Shown here in pieces: positions 1 through 7,595 of a stretch of 19,247 nt of DNA (its first letter is position 1; every line of letters begins with the position of its first letter). The stretch spans positions 1-19,247 of the forward strand of contig CAMDZY010000009.1 in assembly GCA_945910975.1 (NCBI GenBank). The letters are read 5' to 3'. The notes below the pieces were generated by a model. The model was given only the letters and a program-made list of their open reading frames with translations, did not search any database and was not told the DNA's origin. This DNA comes from an uncultured Clostridia bacterium (GTDB lineage Bacteria > Bacillota > Clostridia > Oscillospirales > Oscillospiraceae). The position numbers were made by a program, and so were the translations under genes.

Positions 1-2950
1 CCTTGTCGATGTAGGTATGGACGTCGTTGGTGTACAGAACAACGACTTCTTCCTTTTCAGGAGCGGGAGCGTCGATCTTTTCGATTTCTTCTGCAACCGT
101 GTTGCGCAGCTGCAAGGTGGTGTTGTTGACGCCAACAGCACCGGTGAAGTTGATCTTATCGCCAACAGCCAGTGCCCAAGTGCCGTCTTCGTTCTTGCCG
201 ATGACTGCCTTGTAGATCTGGATCTCGTTGCCGTTTTCATCCTTGACCGTGAGGTTGGGGAGGGAGTATGCGCCGTTGTTATCAAAGATATCGGTGACTT
301 CCAGATTCTTGATGGTAACATAGGTGCAGATGTCTGCGGTTGTCAGAGTGTCGACAGTCTTTTCGGCTGCTGCCAGTTCCAGACCTTCGGACAACTCAAC
401 GGTTGCGGAGGACAGTTCGGGCAGGCCTCTAAAGGTAGCGCGAGCGCCGGTTGCAACAACGGTATCGCCCAGTGCAATGCCTTCGGCAGCTGCCGGCAGA
501 TATGCGCAGATAGCGCCGGTTGCATCCTGCAGGTAGACGTTTTTGCCGTCGATCATGGTAACAACGCCCTTGACAGTGAACGCTGCGCCGTCAGTGCCGG
601 CGAGAGCTTCTGCGATGGTGCTGTATTCCGGAGCGGGGGGTTCTTCTTCACCGACGATCACTTTCCAAGTGGAGGTGATGGTGGGATCGATGGTTTTCTT
701 CTCGCGGATGTAATCAGCGATCAGAGATCTTGCCTGACCAAGGTCTTCGCCCTGGATCATGTCGAACTGTGTGGAATAGATCACACGATCGGGGTCGTTT
801 GCGATAAATTCGCAGCCGTTATCGTTCAGATACTTCACATAGTTGCCGCCGCCGTTGTAACGGTAGTTGTTGAGAACCACGGTGAAGGTATCGTCGTCCT
901 TCACTTCCTCGCCGTTGTAGGTCATGGAAGTGATGCGGGAGCCTGCTTCCTTGCTGCAATCGATGGTGTAGGAGAAGCCTTCGCCATAGATCGTGTCATA
1001 GTAAGTCAGGTCGCCGTTGGTGACATAGGGATTGCCGTCGCCGTCAACTCTGACCTTGGTAGCGGCAAATTCCAGCCAGGTGCGAACTTCCTTGCCGCTC
1101 ATTCTGATCTGATAGAACCAGTTTTCAAAGCGGTACAGACGGAACAGATCGCCCAGCGTGATGGGGCCGGCGGGGATCAGGTTGGCGTTGCTGCCGGAGG
1201 TCAACGGTGCGGAGATGGAAAGCTGTGCGATGGTGTCGTCGCTTGCATCGTCCGGCGTGTTCAGACCGGTGCGGTCATAAGCGCCCCACATCTGAACGGT
1301 GTTGACGAAGTCCATGAATGCAGAAGGAGCAGTACCCAGATTTGCTGCCGGGAAATCGCCGCTGGCAGTGCCGAGAGGCTCATTCATGTACTCATTCCAA
1401 GTAGCATCTTCATAGGGCTTGAGCAGCGCGACGAGGTTTTCGTCGAGATCCTTGCCTTCCATGTTGGGAACGGTTGCATCCAGCTCATAGGTGCCTTGGG
1501 TCTTGTTGTAGGTAACTACAACCTGACCGATTGCGCGAGCCTTGGTGAACGGCTGAACAACAGGAACATTTTTGCCGTCTTTGTTTGCAATGTTCAGAAC
1601 GCGGTTCTGATGCTCATGGCCTGCGAAAACGAAGTCGACAGTGTTGGTTTCCTGGACAAGCTGTTCGATGTAGTCGGAGCCCGCCTCGGAATTGACACCG
1701 CTGTGGGAAACGAGAACGATCATGTCGGCATTGTCGAGCATTTCCTGTTCGTAGTGCTTGTAGGTTTCAATGGGATTTGCAAAATAGATGCCTTCCCACT
1801 TGTCGGGGGAGTCCCACTTTGCAATGTTGGGATTGCCGATGCCCATGATAGCGACCTTAACGCCCTGGAAATCACGGATGATATAAGGTGCATAGCCCTT
1901 CCAGGTTGCCCAGTCTTTGCTTTCATCGGAGTTGGTGGCAGCATCGAGGTAGTTCGCCATGCTGACTGCCATCTGCTTTTCGGTTTCAGTGGAAGCGCTG
2001 GTAGCGTAATCCAGCTGACGGTTGAGGATGTTCAAGCCGTAGTTGAATTCGTGGTTGCCAACAACCCACATATCGTAGCCGATGGTGCGCAGAGCCTTGA
2101 CGGCAGGATCGTCTACCTCGGGCTTCTGGAATGCGTAGTAGTAGGTGAACGGTGTGCCCTGAATGGTGTCGCCGCTGTCGGCAACAAACACGTTGTCTGC
2201 ACCATATTCTGCTCTGACAGAATCAATGTAAGTAGCAACGCGGGTCAGGCCACGTTTGTAAGCGCCGCTCTGTGCCTGATCGACCGTGTAGTCCGTTGCA
2301 TAGATCTGGCCATGGAGGTCAGAGGTGTCCATGAACACGAACTTTACGATTCCGTCATCAACGGGGGGATCGGGATCCACGATTGCGGTTGTCTGCTTGT
2401 AGAGCGCTACGGCTTCCTGACCGGAGCTATAGCAGGAGAACCGCGGTGAGCTGTTGTTGTGGCGAATGTTCTGCGGGCCTTTGTCGCCCTTGCTCGTTGA
2501 GCTTTCCGCCACGATGGCTGCTTCGCCGGTTTCCCCGATGGTAACGGTCCATTTGCCGTTTTCCTCAAGGGTTTCCGACGTCAGCAGATAGTTTGCGCCA
2601 TCTGCGGCGGTCAGGTAGCCTGTGCCATCATTGAAAGCGAACTTGCCGTCGCCGGCATCTTCCAACGTGAACACGGAAACACCTTCGCCGGGGGTCAGGG
2701 TGTCGCCATCTTTTGTGATGTCGGCACGATTGCGGAAATCGCTGGTGCCTTTGCCGGCGCTGGCGCCCATGGCAAAGTCACGTGTTGCAGCCGCAATGAT
2801 GACCTTGTTGCCCGCAGCGAGGTTGGATGCGTCGGTAACCAGCGTGTAGCCGGCATCCTCAGCACTTGCCATCAAAGTCAGGCCGCTGAACATGGAGATA
2901 ATCATGCACAGTGACAGTACCAATGACAGCACTCGTCTTGTGAGTTTCAT
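1..2950 (-). CDS. Tandem-domain secreted 5'-nucleotidase / 2',3'-cyclic phosphodiesterase (YfkN-like), 3' end cut by window edge
   Basis: This is a secreted metallophosphoesterase that probably strips phosphate from extracellular nucleotides. About 983 codons are visible and the gene continues past the left edge. Residues 1-30 form a signal peptide ending in an A-S-A motif. A beta-rich N-terminal region (about 33-190) precedes a first metallophosphatase domain with MDTSDLHGQ (207-214), GNHEF (298-302) and GHEHQNR (444-450). A 5'-nucleotidase C-terminal domain follows (about 490-700, with YRYNGGGNY), then an OB-fold-like segment (about 773-860). At the very edge LYTNDVH opens a second metallophosphatase domain. 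Two such domains in one chain recall Bacillus YfkN, a trifunctional nucleotide phosphoesterase of about 1,460 residues. The start is fixed by AAGGAGGA seven to nine bases upstream and by a promoter at 3009-3037. Any cell-wall anchor would lie outside the window. The fold is certain; substrate specificity is inferred. Confidence 0.93.
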   Translation of the reverse strand, partial: MKLTRRVLSLVLSLCMIISMFSGLTLMASAEDAGYTLVTDASNLAAGNKVIIAAATRDFAMGASAGKGTSDFRNRADITKDGDTLTPGEGVSVFTLEDAGDGKFAFNDGTGYLTAADGANYLLTSETLEENGKWTVTIGETGEAAIVAESSTSKGDKGPQNIRHNNSSPRFSCYSSGQEAVALYKQTTAIVDPDPPVDDGIVKFVFMDTSDLHGQIYATDYTVDQAQSGAYKRGLTRVATYIDSVRAEYGADNVFVADSGDTIQGTPFTYYYAFQKPEVDDPAVKALRTIGYDMWVVGNHEFNYGLNILNRQLDYATSASTETEKQMAVSMANYLDAATNSDESKDWATWKGYAPYIIRDFQGVKVAIMGIGNPNIAKWDSPDKWEGIYFANPIETYKHYEQEMLDNADMIVLVSHSGVNSEAGSDYIEQLVQETNTVDFVFAGHEHQNRVLNIANKDGKNVPVVQPFTKARAIGQVVVTYNKTQGTYELDATVPNMEGKDLDENLVALLKPYEDATWNEYMNEPLGTASGDFPAANLGTAPSAFMDFVNTVQMWGAYDRTGLNTPDDASDDTIAQLSISAPLTSGSNANLIPAGPITLGDLFRLYRFENWFYQIRMSGKEVRTWLEFAATKVRVDGDGNPYVTNGDLTYYDTIYGEGFSYTIDCSKEAGSRITSMTYNGEEVKDDDTFTVVLNNYRYNGGGNYVKYLNDNGCEFIANDPDRVIYSTQFDMIQGEDLGQARSLIADYIREKKTIDPTITSTWKVIVGEEEPPAPEYSTIAEALAGTDGAAFTVKGVVTMIDGKNVYLQDATGAICAYLPAAAEGIALGDTVVATGARATFRGLPELSSATVELSEGLELAAAEKTVDTLTTADICTYVTIKNLEVTDIFDNNGAYSLPNLTVKDENGNEIQIYKAVIGKNEDGTWALAVGDKINFTGAVGVNNTTLQLRNTVAEEIEKIDAPAPEKEEVVVLYTNDVHTYIDK

Positions 2951-3008
2951 TTGAGTTCCTCCTTATAATTTTTCGTTCAGGGCATAGTTGCCCCAATTCG
3001 ATAAATGT

Positions 3009-3037
3009 ATTATATCAATAATCACAATTCTTTTCAA
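3009..3037 (-). promoter_or_regulatory. Promoter of the 5'-nucleotidase gene
   Basis: Read on the minus strand, TTGAAA (3037-3032) and TATAAT (3014-3009) are separated by exactly 17 bases. This is a near-consensus sigma-A promoter about 60 bases upstream of the ATG. The leader contains a small GGGCA/TGCCC hairpin (2980-2993). Confidence 0.85.
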
Positions 3038-3128
3038 GTAGCAAAGTCGTTTTTAGTGTAATTTTACCATCTTGACTTCGTAATTCCTTAAATTCCAAAC
3101 TTTTTACACATTTATGCAGCGGTTTTTA

Positions 3129-3163
3129 TCCAATTTTGGGGCTTTTAGATAAAAAAAATTGGA
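3129..3163. repeat. 9-base inverted repeat upstream of the D-Ala-D-Ala carboxypeptidase gene
   Basis: TCCAATTTT (3129-3137) and AAAATTGGA (3155-3163) are perfect inverted copies separated by 17 bases in the AT-rich gap between two divergent genes. It could be an operator or a leader hairpin. No convincing promoter could be assigned to it. Confidence 0.5.
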
Positions 3164-3298
3164 CAAATGCAATTCTTTCCATCGTGTGATTTTTTCCGCG
3201 TAAGAAACAAAAAATCGGAAAGCGGTTTCAAGTGCAACAGTCATATTGCTGCAAGAGGACACATATGCTTGTACCAATCAAACGAAGAGGTGATGAAA

Positions 3299-4444
3299 AT
3301 GTGCAAACGGGGAATCAGCCTGGTTTTGGCATGGGTGCTGCTGTTGGGCGCACCCGTTGCGGTGCAGGCAGCGGAGTTGGACATTTCCGCGCCATCGGCC
3401 ATTTTGATGGATGTGGCGACCGGCACGGTGCTTTACGAAAAAAATGCCGACGAAAAACTCGAGCCTGCCAGCGTGACCAAGGTCATGACGCTGCTACTTG
3501 TGATGGAAGCGCTGGATTCCGGCAAAATCGGCTGGGACGATATGGTCACGGCTTCGGACGCAGCGGCGGCCAAGGGTGGCAGTCAGATCTATCTGGAGCC
3601 GGGCGAGCAGCTGTGCATGGAGGAAATGCTCAAATCCGTGGTCGTGGCGTCGGCAAATGACTGTGCCACGGCGCTGGCCGAGCACGTAGCGGGAAGCGAG
3701 ACTGCCTTTGTGGAGCTGATGAATCGCCGCGCGCAGGAGCTGGGCATGGTCAACACGCACTTTGTCAACTGCACCGGCCTTGACGATGAGCCGGAAGCCG
3801 CCGAGCATCTGACCACCGCCCGTGATGTGGCGATCATGTCGCGGGAGCTGTTGCAGCATGATGAGATCCGCCGCTTTACGACCATTTGGATGGACACGGT
3901 ACGCGACGGAAAATTCGGCCTTTCCAACACCAACAAGCTGGTGCGCTTTTACGACGGCACCACCGGTCTGAAGACCGGCTATACCTCCACCGCCGGACAC
4001 TGCCTTTCCGCCAGTGCCGAGCGCGACGGCATTGAACTGCTGGCGGTCGTGCTGCACTGTGATTCCTCTCCGCACCGGTTTGAATCCGCCAAGGCGCTGC
4101 TGGACTACGGTTTTGCAAACTACGCGCTGGTCAATCCGGATCTGGACGGCCCGTTGGAAGCAATTGGAGTAAAATTGGGTGTCACCTCCACGGTCAACCC
4201 CATTCTAAGCGCCGGACAGCCCATTTTGATCGACAAATCCATGCAATCCTCTATCACCCGCGAGGTAACGATGCAGGAGGAGCTGGAAGCGCCCGTGGAG
4301 CAGGGCCAGCAGCTGGGAACCCTGTCCATCCGCGCCGGGGATCGTGTGCTGGCCGAGATCCCCATCGTGGCCGAAGACGCCGTCCCGCGCCTGACCTTTT
4401 GGCAGGTCGTGAAAAAGCTGCTCAGCGCTGTCTGCATGGGATAG
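3299..4444 (+). CDS. dacF: D-alanyl-D-alanine carboxypeptidase, DacF/PBP5 family
   Basis: This penicillin-binding protein trims the terminal D-Ala from peptidoglycan stem peptides outside the membrane. The 381-residue chain has a signal peptide (1-24, ending V-Q-A-A) and all three serine-peptidase motifs: SVTK (58-61, nucleophile Ser58), SAN (118-120) and KTG (225-227). A PBP5-type C-terminal beta domain follows, with a short hydrophobic tail (FWQVVKKLLSAV) that probably anchors it to the membrane. Length is normal for the family. An in-frame ATG at 3293 is only two bases from the GAGG of the ribosome binding site. The ATG at 3299 leaves an 8-base spacer after GAGG and is preferred, although both give a valid signal peptide. 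The gene stands alone, with its own terminator. Family assignment is firm; the symbol reflects the sporulating-Firmicutes subfamily and is less certain. Confidence 0.93.
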   Translation: MCKRGISLVLAWVLLLGAPVAVQAAELDISAPSAILMDVATGTVLYEKNADEKLEPASVTKVMTLLLVMEALDSGKIGWDDMVTASDAAAAKGGSQIYLEPGEQLCMEEMLKSVVVASANDCATALAEHVAGSETAFVELMNRRAQELGMVNTHFVNCTGLDDEPEAAEHLTTARDVAIMSRELLQHDEIRRFTTIWMDTVRDGKFGLSNTNKLVRFYDGTTGLKTGYTSTAGHCLSASAERDGIELLAVVLHCDSSPHRFESAKALLDYGFANYALVNPDLDGPLEAIGVKLGVTSTVNPILSAGQPILIDKSMQSSITREVTMQEELEAPVEQGQQLGTLSIRAGDRVLAEIPIVAEDAVPRLTFWQVVKKLLSAVCMG

Positions 4445-4465
4445 CCTTTCCGCAGCAAATATACA

Positions 4466-4497
4466 GCGCCCGACTTTGCAGAAAGTCGGGCGCTTTT
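4466..4497 (+). terminator. Rho-independent terminator of the carboxypeptidase gene
   Basis: A perfect 12-base-pair stem (4466-4477 with 4482-4493) closes a GCAG loop and is followed by TTTT, 21 bases after the stop codon. No T-run follows on the opposite strand, so it serves the plus-strand gene. Confidence 0.9.
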
Positions 4498-4546
4498 GCA
4501 AAGCTGGGTATGGGCGCTGTTTATAGACTTGTAGAGCGTTGTATTA

Positions 4547-5029
4547 TCAAATTTTTGCTACATTTTGGACATAGAGTCCTTTTCTTACCGCATATTGAAC
4601 TGTATACATTGTACCGCCTGTGTTTTCCGTAAGATAACACACGCAGGCACTGCTATTGTCTACTAAATGGCGATTTCGTTCATGCATACACCCTTTTGAG
4701 TATTCCTGAGAGATATAGACGACTTTATCCGCCTGTTCTTTTATACGCGCGTAAACCCTCCTATCTTCCTCCTTCCAGTGATTTGCCTGCGATACGCAAG
4801 GAAGGACAAGGATTAGCTTAATTTGTGGGTACTGACGTTTCAAATCTAATACCATTTTTTCCGCAAGCATATCAAACCCTAATGCTCCTCCTGCGCCAAA
4901 ATATATGTATCCATTTTCAATCAACTTAATAAGCACCATTCTTAGCTTTCGTGAAATTTCTTCCAAATTCTCAGTTGGTATTCTTCTGTGCCCGCTAAAA
5001 CAGCAAGTTACCCTTTTGCGATTCAGCAT
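4547..5029 (-). CDS. SLOG-fold protein, DUF1273/YpsA-like
   Basis: This 160-residue protein carries the marks of the SLOG (SMF/DprA-LOG) Rossmann-like fold: SGHR at 12-15 at the end of the first strand, GAGGALGFDMLAE at about 45-57, and a late T-G-G segment (ENTGGTMYTV) that usually lines the nucleotide pocket. SLOG proteins are thought to bind or process nucleotide-derived ligands; the YpsA/DUF1273 branch has no settled biochemical role. The ATG follows AGGTGGTGG and a promoter at 5052-5080. It is divergent from the XRE regulator at 5154, and both genes use nearly the same AGGTGGTG ribosome binding site. The pair is clearly more AT-rich than the flanking genes, which suggests an acquired two-gene cassette. 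The fold is confident, the function unknown. Confidence 0.82.
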   Translation of the reverse strand: MLNRKRVTCCFSGHRRIPTENLEEISRKLRMVLIKLIENGYIYFGAGGALGFDMLAEKMVLDLKRQYPQIKLILVLPCVSQANHWKEEDRRVYARIKEQADKVVYISQEYSKGCMHERNRHLVDNSSACVCYLTENTGGTMYTVQYAVRKGLYVQNVAKI

Positions 5030-5051
5030 TTAAAAACCACCACCTAAACCT

Positions 5052-5080
5052 ATTATAACATCTATCAACCATCAAATCAA
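5052..5080 (-). promoter_or_regulatory. Promoter of the SLOG-fold gene
   Basis: On the minus strand TTGATT (5080-5075) and TATAAT (5057-5052) are spaced by 17 bases and lie about 23 bases upstream of the start codon. Confidence 0.75.
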
Positions 5081-5117
5081 CGAAAATACAGCTTAAAAAC
5101 AAATATTTTTGACGGTC

Positions 5118-5141
5118 ATATAGGTTAATATAGGATATAGG
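5118..5141 (+). repeat. Three ATATAGG direct repeats in front of the XRE gene
   Basis: ATATAGG starts at 5118, 5128 and 5135, with the last copy running into the AGGTGGTG ribosome binding site of the XRE regulator. A TTGACG hexamer sits just upstream (5110-5115). The repeats would suit an autoregulatory operator for the adjacent HTH protein; this is inferred from position only. Confidence 0.5.
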
Positions 5142-5153
5142 TGGTGAGAACAG

Positions 5154-5462
5154 ATGACCGAAAAGGATTTCTCCTTGCGTTTGGCGCAGCTGCGGGAGAA
5201 AAAGGGCGTTTCTGCCCGCGATATGAGCTTATCTATGGGGCAAAATCCCGGCTACATCAATAATATTGAGAGCGGAAAATCCATGCCATCGCTCTGTGGG
5301 ATATTTTATATCTGTGAATACCTTGGCATGACGCCGAAGGATTTTTTTGATATTGAGGTTCAAAATCCCTCCAAGGCAACCGACCTATACCGGGTCGCAA
5401 GAGAATTGCCCGACGAACAGTTGGAGCATTTAATTGCGCTTGCAAAAGGGCTGCGAAAATAA
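5154..5462 (+). CDS. Small XRE-family HTH transcriptional regulator
   Basis: The 102-residue protein is little more than a Cro/C1-type helix-turn-helix (about 8-68). RLAQLREKKGVSARDMS gives helices 1-2, and GQNPGYINNIESGKSMPS spans the recognition helix and the conserved S/G-K turn. A short C-terminal helix (LPDEQLEHLIALAKGL) could dimerise. There is no catalytic or sensor domain. The start follows AGGTGGTG. Its closest partner is the divergent SLOG-fold gene, whose promoter lies in the shared 124-base gap, so this protein probably controls one or both genes. It has its own terminator. Confidence 0.88.
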   Translation: MTEKDFSLRLAQLREKKGVSARDMSLSMGQNPGYINNIESGKSMPSLCGIFYICEYLGMTPKDFFDIEVQNPSKATDLYRVARELPDEQLEHLIALAKGLRK

Positions 5463-5467
5463 ACACA

Positions 5468-5504
5468 GGAGCTGTTTCACGAAGATCGTGTAACAGCTCC
5501 TTTT
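5468..5504 (+). terminator. Rho-independent terminator of the XRE gene
   Basis: GGAGCTGTT...AACAGCTCC plus an inner CACG/CGTG form a stem with one T-T mismatch around an AAGAT loop, followed by TTTT. It begins six bases after the stop codon. Confidence 0.9.
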
Positions 5505-5537
5505 CATATAGATTTCTAAGGTGCCTTGCGGACATTC

Positions 5538-5903
5538 TCAGCTGCCGCAGAGCTTATCGACCGCAAGTGTGGCAGTGGGCTGGAAATAGATATCTCTGCC
5601 CTTGTTGCTTTCGTACATAAAATCTTTCAGCGGCTTGCTGGTGTAGCCGGAGAAGTCGCCGTAAATCGCGAATCGCACGCCGTAATTGATAAATTTCTGC
5701 AAAATTTCACCTGCCAGGCAAGTGCTCAGGATGAAAAAATCTCTTGTGATTGCCTCCTTGTTGAGCGCAATATTGGTGCAGTGCGTTTCATATTTTACTG
5801 ACATCATCCAATCCAGCGCCGACTGCACGTCTGTCAGCAGCACTTTGTCGCTGTACACAACAGCCACTGCGGTATTATTTTTTTGAATCACTTCTATTTT
5901 CAT
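5538..5903 (-). CDS. DUF4180 domain protein
   Basis: This 121-residue cytoplasmic protein has no signal peptide or membrane span. It shows the conserved features I associate with DUF4180: a V-L-L-T-D-V-Q-S-A-L-D segment near 22-31, the N-K-E-A-I-T-R-D-F-F stretch, L-A-G-E-I-L-Q-K, and the block GDFSGYTSKPLKDFMYESN. The fold is probably STAS-like alpha/beta, but the biochemical role is unknown. It lies nine bases behind birA on the same strand. Its ribosome binding site (AGGGGG) overlaps the birA stop codon, so it is most likely co-transcribed and perhaps translationally coupled. A functional link to biotin is not otherwise supported. Confidence 0.85.
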   Translation of the reverse strand: MKIEVIQKNNTAVAVVYSDKVLLTDVQSALDWMMSVKYETHCTNIALNKEAITRDFFILSTCLAGEILQKFINYGVRFAIYGDFSGYTSKPLKDFMYESNKGRDIYFQPTATLAVDKLCGS

Positions 5904-5912
5904 CGTTTCCCC

Positions 5913-6899
5913 CTAATCCGTATAGCCGTACATCCCGCGCACGGAAACCTCGCCGGAAAAGACGGTACCTTGCTCGCCGTTGTCATAGGTGACGCGTAGG
6001 GCGGCGTTTTCGTCGATGCCGTCGGCGTGGGCGATGCGGGTTCCGGCGGCGGAGATGACCTGCACCTGCTCGCCGACGGTGATGCAGTCGGCGGTGTAGC
6101 GGGCGATCCAATCGGCCTTGTGGGTCAGACATTCGTCGGACATTTCCGCCAACCGGCAAATCATTGCGGCGGCCAGTCGGTTGCGGTCGATGGAATGTCC
6201 CAGCTCCATGGCCAAAGAGGTGGCGATGGGGCGAACCTCCTCGGGGAAGTCCTCCGGGGCATAGTTGCAGTTGACGCCTGCGCCGATGACAACGGTGTCC
6301 ACCATGCCGCTTTCGGCTTCCACGGTCAGCTCCGTTAAAATGCCGCACAATTTTTTCGTCCCGATCACCAGATCATTCGTCCATTTGATACCGGGACGCA
6401 GCCCGGTGGCATCAAACACGGCCTGACAGACGGCTTCCGCCGCCAGCGCCGTCAGATGCAGCAGCTTGACCGGCTCCACGCCAAGACGCAGCACAACAGA
6501 CAGGTAAACGCTGCGATCCTTGGGCGAATAAAAGCTGCGACCCAGCCGCCCGCGTCCGCCGGTCTGCTGATTGGCGACAATAACGGTTCCATGCGGTGCG
6601 GCGGGGAGCCGCTTGGCATAGGTGTTGGTGGAATCGACGGTTTCCAGAACGGTTAGGCGGTCGCGCCACGGATGAGAGCCAAGCGCCGCCAAGATGCCGG
6701 TTTTGCTCAAGCCCATCGCAGTTCCCGCCAGTCGGTAGCCACGACGGGGTGCCGATTCGATGCAATAGCCCTCCTGCCGCAGCGCATCGATCGCCTTGCA
6801 GACCGCCATGCGGGAGATCCCCAGCTGCCGGCTCATCTGTTCGCCAGAAAGAAATCCGTCGTTTTGTTGCAGCATTTGCAAAATTGCGTCCTTAGTCAT
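5913..6899 (-). CDS. birA: Bifunctional biotin--[acetyl-CoA-carboxylase] ligase / biotin repressor
   Basis: BirA activates biotin as biotinyl-5'-AMP, attaches it to carboxylase subunits, and represses biotin genes when biotin is plentiful. The 328-residue protein has an N-terminal winged helix (about 1-60; GISRMAVCKAIDALRQEG is the recognition region). The ligase core has GGRGRLGR (114-121), which contacts biotinyl-AMP, then KWTNDL (172-177) and KKLCGILTE (182-190). A small C-terminal SH3-like domain follows. This is the repressor-type two-domain BirA, not the short monofunctional ligase. The start at 6899 follows AAGGAG; an upstream in-frame ATG at 6944 lies inside the operator and lacks a binding site. 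It is divergent from bioY across a BirA operator, implying autoregulation. Confidence 0.96.
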   Translation of the reverse strand: MTKDAILQMLQQNDGFLSGEQMSRQLGISRMAVCKAIDALRQEGYCIESAPRRGYRLAGTAMGLSKTGILAALGSHPWRDRLTVLETVDSTNTYAKRLPAAPHGTVIVANQQTGGRGRLGRSFYSPKDRSVYLSVVLRLGVEPVKLLHLTALAAEAVCQAVFDATGLRPGIKWTNDLVIGTKKLCGILTELTVEAESGMVDTVVIGAGVNCNYAPEDFPEEVRPIATSLAMELGHSIDRNRLAAAMICRLAEMSDECLTHKADWIARYTADCITVGEQVQVISAAGTRIAHADGIDENAALRVTYDNGEQGTVFSGEVSVRGMYGYTD

Positions 6900-6910
6900 G
6901 GTTTTGCTCC

Positions 6911-6939
6911 TTGATTTTTGGAAAAAGATGTGATATGCT
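6911..6939 (+). promoter_or_regulatory. Promoter of bioY
   Basis: TTGATT (6911-6916) and TATGCT (6934-6939) are 17 bases apart. Predicted transcription starts at about 6946, inside the left arm of the BirA operator, so bound BirA would block initiation. Confidence 0.6.
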
Positions 6940-6942
6940 TTC

Positions 6943-6976
6943 ATTGTAAACCAATCAAATAAATATGGTTTACAAT
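6943..6976. promoter_or_regulatory. BirA operator between birA and bioY
   Basis: Perfect 11-base inverted arms (6943-6953 and 6966-6976) surround a 12-base AT-rich spacer. Within them TTGTAAACC and GGTTTACAA are 14 bases apart, matching the BirA consensus known from comparative genomics (TTGTAAACC-N14/15-GGTTTACAA). The position between the two biotin genes confirms the call. Confidence 0.95.
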
Positions 6977-6989
6977 CAGGAGGGTATCA

Positions 6990-7532
6990 ATGAAGAAAAC
7001 AAAGTATCTGGTGCTGAGTGCCATGTTTGCCGCGCTTACGGCAATTGGTGCATTCATTAAAATCCCCGCAGGCTACACATCGTTTACCCTGCAGGTGTTT
7101 TTCACCCTGATGGCGGGTGCATTTCTCGGGCCGTATTACGGCGCGCTGTCGCAGCTGGTATACGTGCTGCTGGGGCTGGCCGGCCTGCCCATTTTCACCG
7201 AGGGCGGCGGGCTGATGTACGTAACCAAGCCGGGCTTCGGTTTTTTGCTGGGATTGATCCCGATGGCGTTCGTCACAGGCTGGATCGTGCGCAAGTGGGG
7301 ACACCGCTTTTGGCTGCTGATCGCGGCGGGTGTGGCAGGACTTGCCGTCCTCTATCTGGTGGGACTTCCCTATTTATATTGTATCGTCAATTTCTATCTG
7401 GGCAGCACCATCAGCGCAGGCAAGGTTCTGCTGTCGTATTGTGTCATTTTCCTGCCGTTTGACGCGTTGAAGATCCTTGCAACGGCAATCTTGGGCAATC
7501 GCCTGATCCCAAGGCTGAATCGCCTCAATTGA
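6990..7532 (+). CDS. bioY: Biotin transporter BioY, ECF-type substrate-binding component
   Basis: BioY is the membrane S-component that captures biotin, usually working with a shared ECF energising module (EcfT plus two ATPases) encoded elsewhere. The 180-residue protein is almost entirely hydrophobic, with about six membrane segments. It carries the family block LPIFTEGGGLMYVTKPGFGF (about 70-89), where biotin binds, and the FLGPYYGALSQLVYVLLG helix. The start follows AGGAGG directly after the BirA operator. No EcfA/T genes are present here. No biotin synthesis genes are visible, so the cell may depend on uptake (an inference limited by the window). Confidence 0.95.
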   Translation: MKKTKYLVLSAMFAALTAIGAFIKIPAGYTSFTLQVFFTLMAGAFLGPYYGALSQLVYVLLGLAGLPIFTEGGGLMYVTKPGFGFLLGLIPMAFVTGWIVRKWGHRFWLLIAAGVAGLAVLYLVGLPYLYCIVNFYLGSTISAGKVLLSYCVIFLPFDALKILATAILGNRLIPRLNRLN

Positions 7533-7540
7533 ATCGATCC

Positions 7541-7574
7541 AATCTGGCTGCGCCCGCTGCGCAGTCAGATTTTT
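7541..7574 (+). terminator. Rho-independent terminator of bioY
   Basis: A 13-base-pair stem with one G-T wobble (7541-7553 with 7559-7571) encloses CCGCT and ends in a T5 run, nine bases after the bioY stop, in the gap between convergent genes. Confidence 0.88.
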
Positions 7575-7595
7575 CATGATTAGCGGCAGCATGGT

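Noticed and set aside
17..2449. 810-residue plus-strand open frame
   Set aside because: It lies wholly antisense to the 5'-nucleotidase gene, which has all family motifs, a promoter and a ribosome binding site. The antisense frame is low-complexity Val/Gly/Cys text with no start signal, typical of GC-biased codons read backwards.
3494..4075. 193-residue minus-strand frame across the carboxypeptidase gene
   Set aside because: Shadow of dacF; no ribosome binding site and no recognisable domain.
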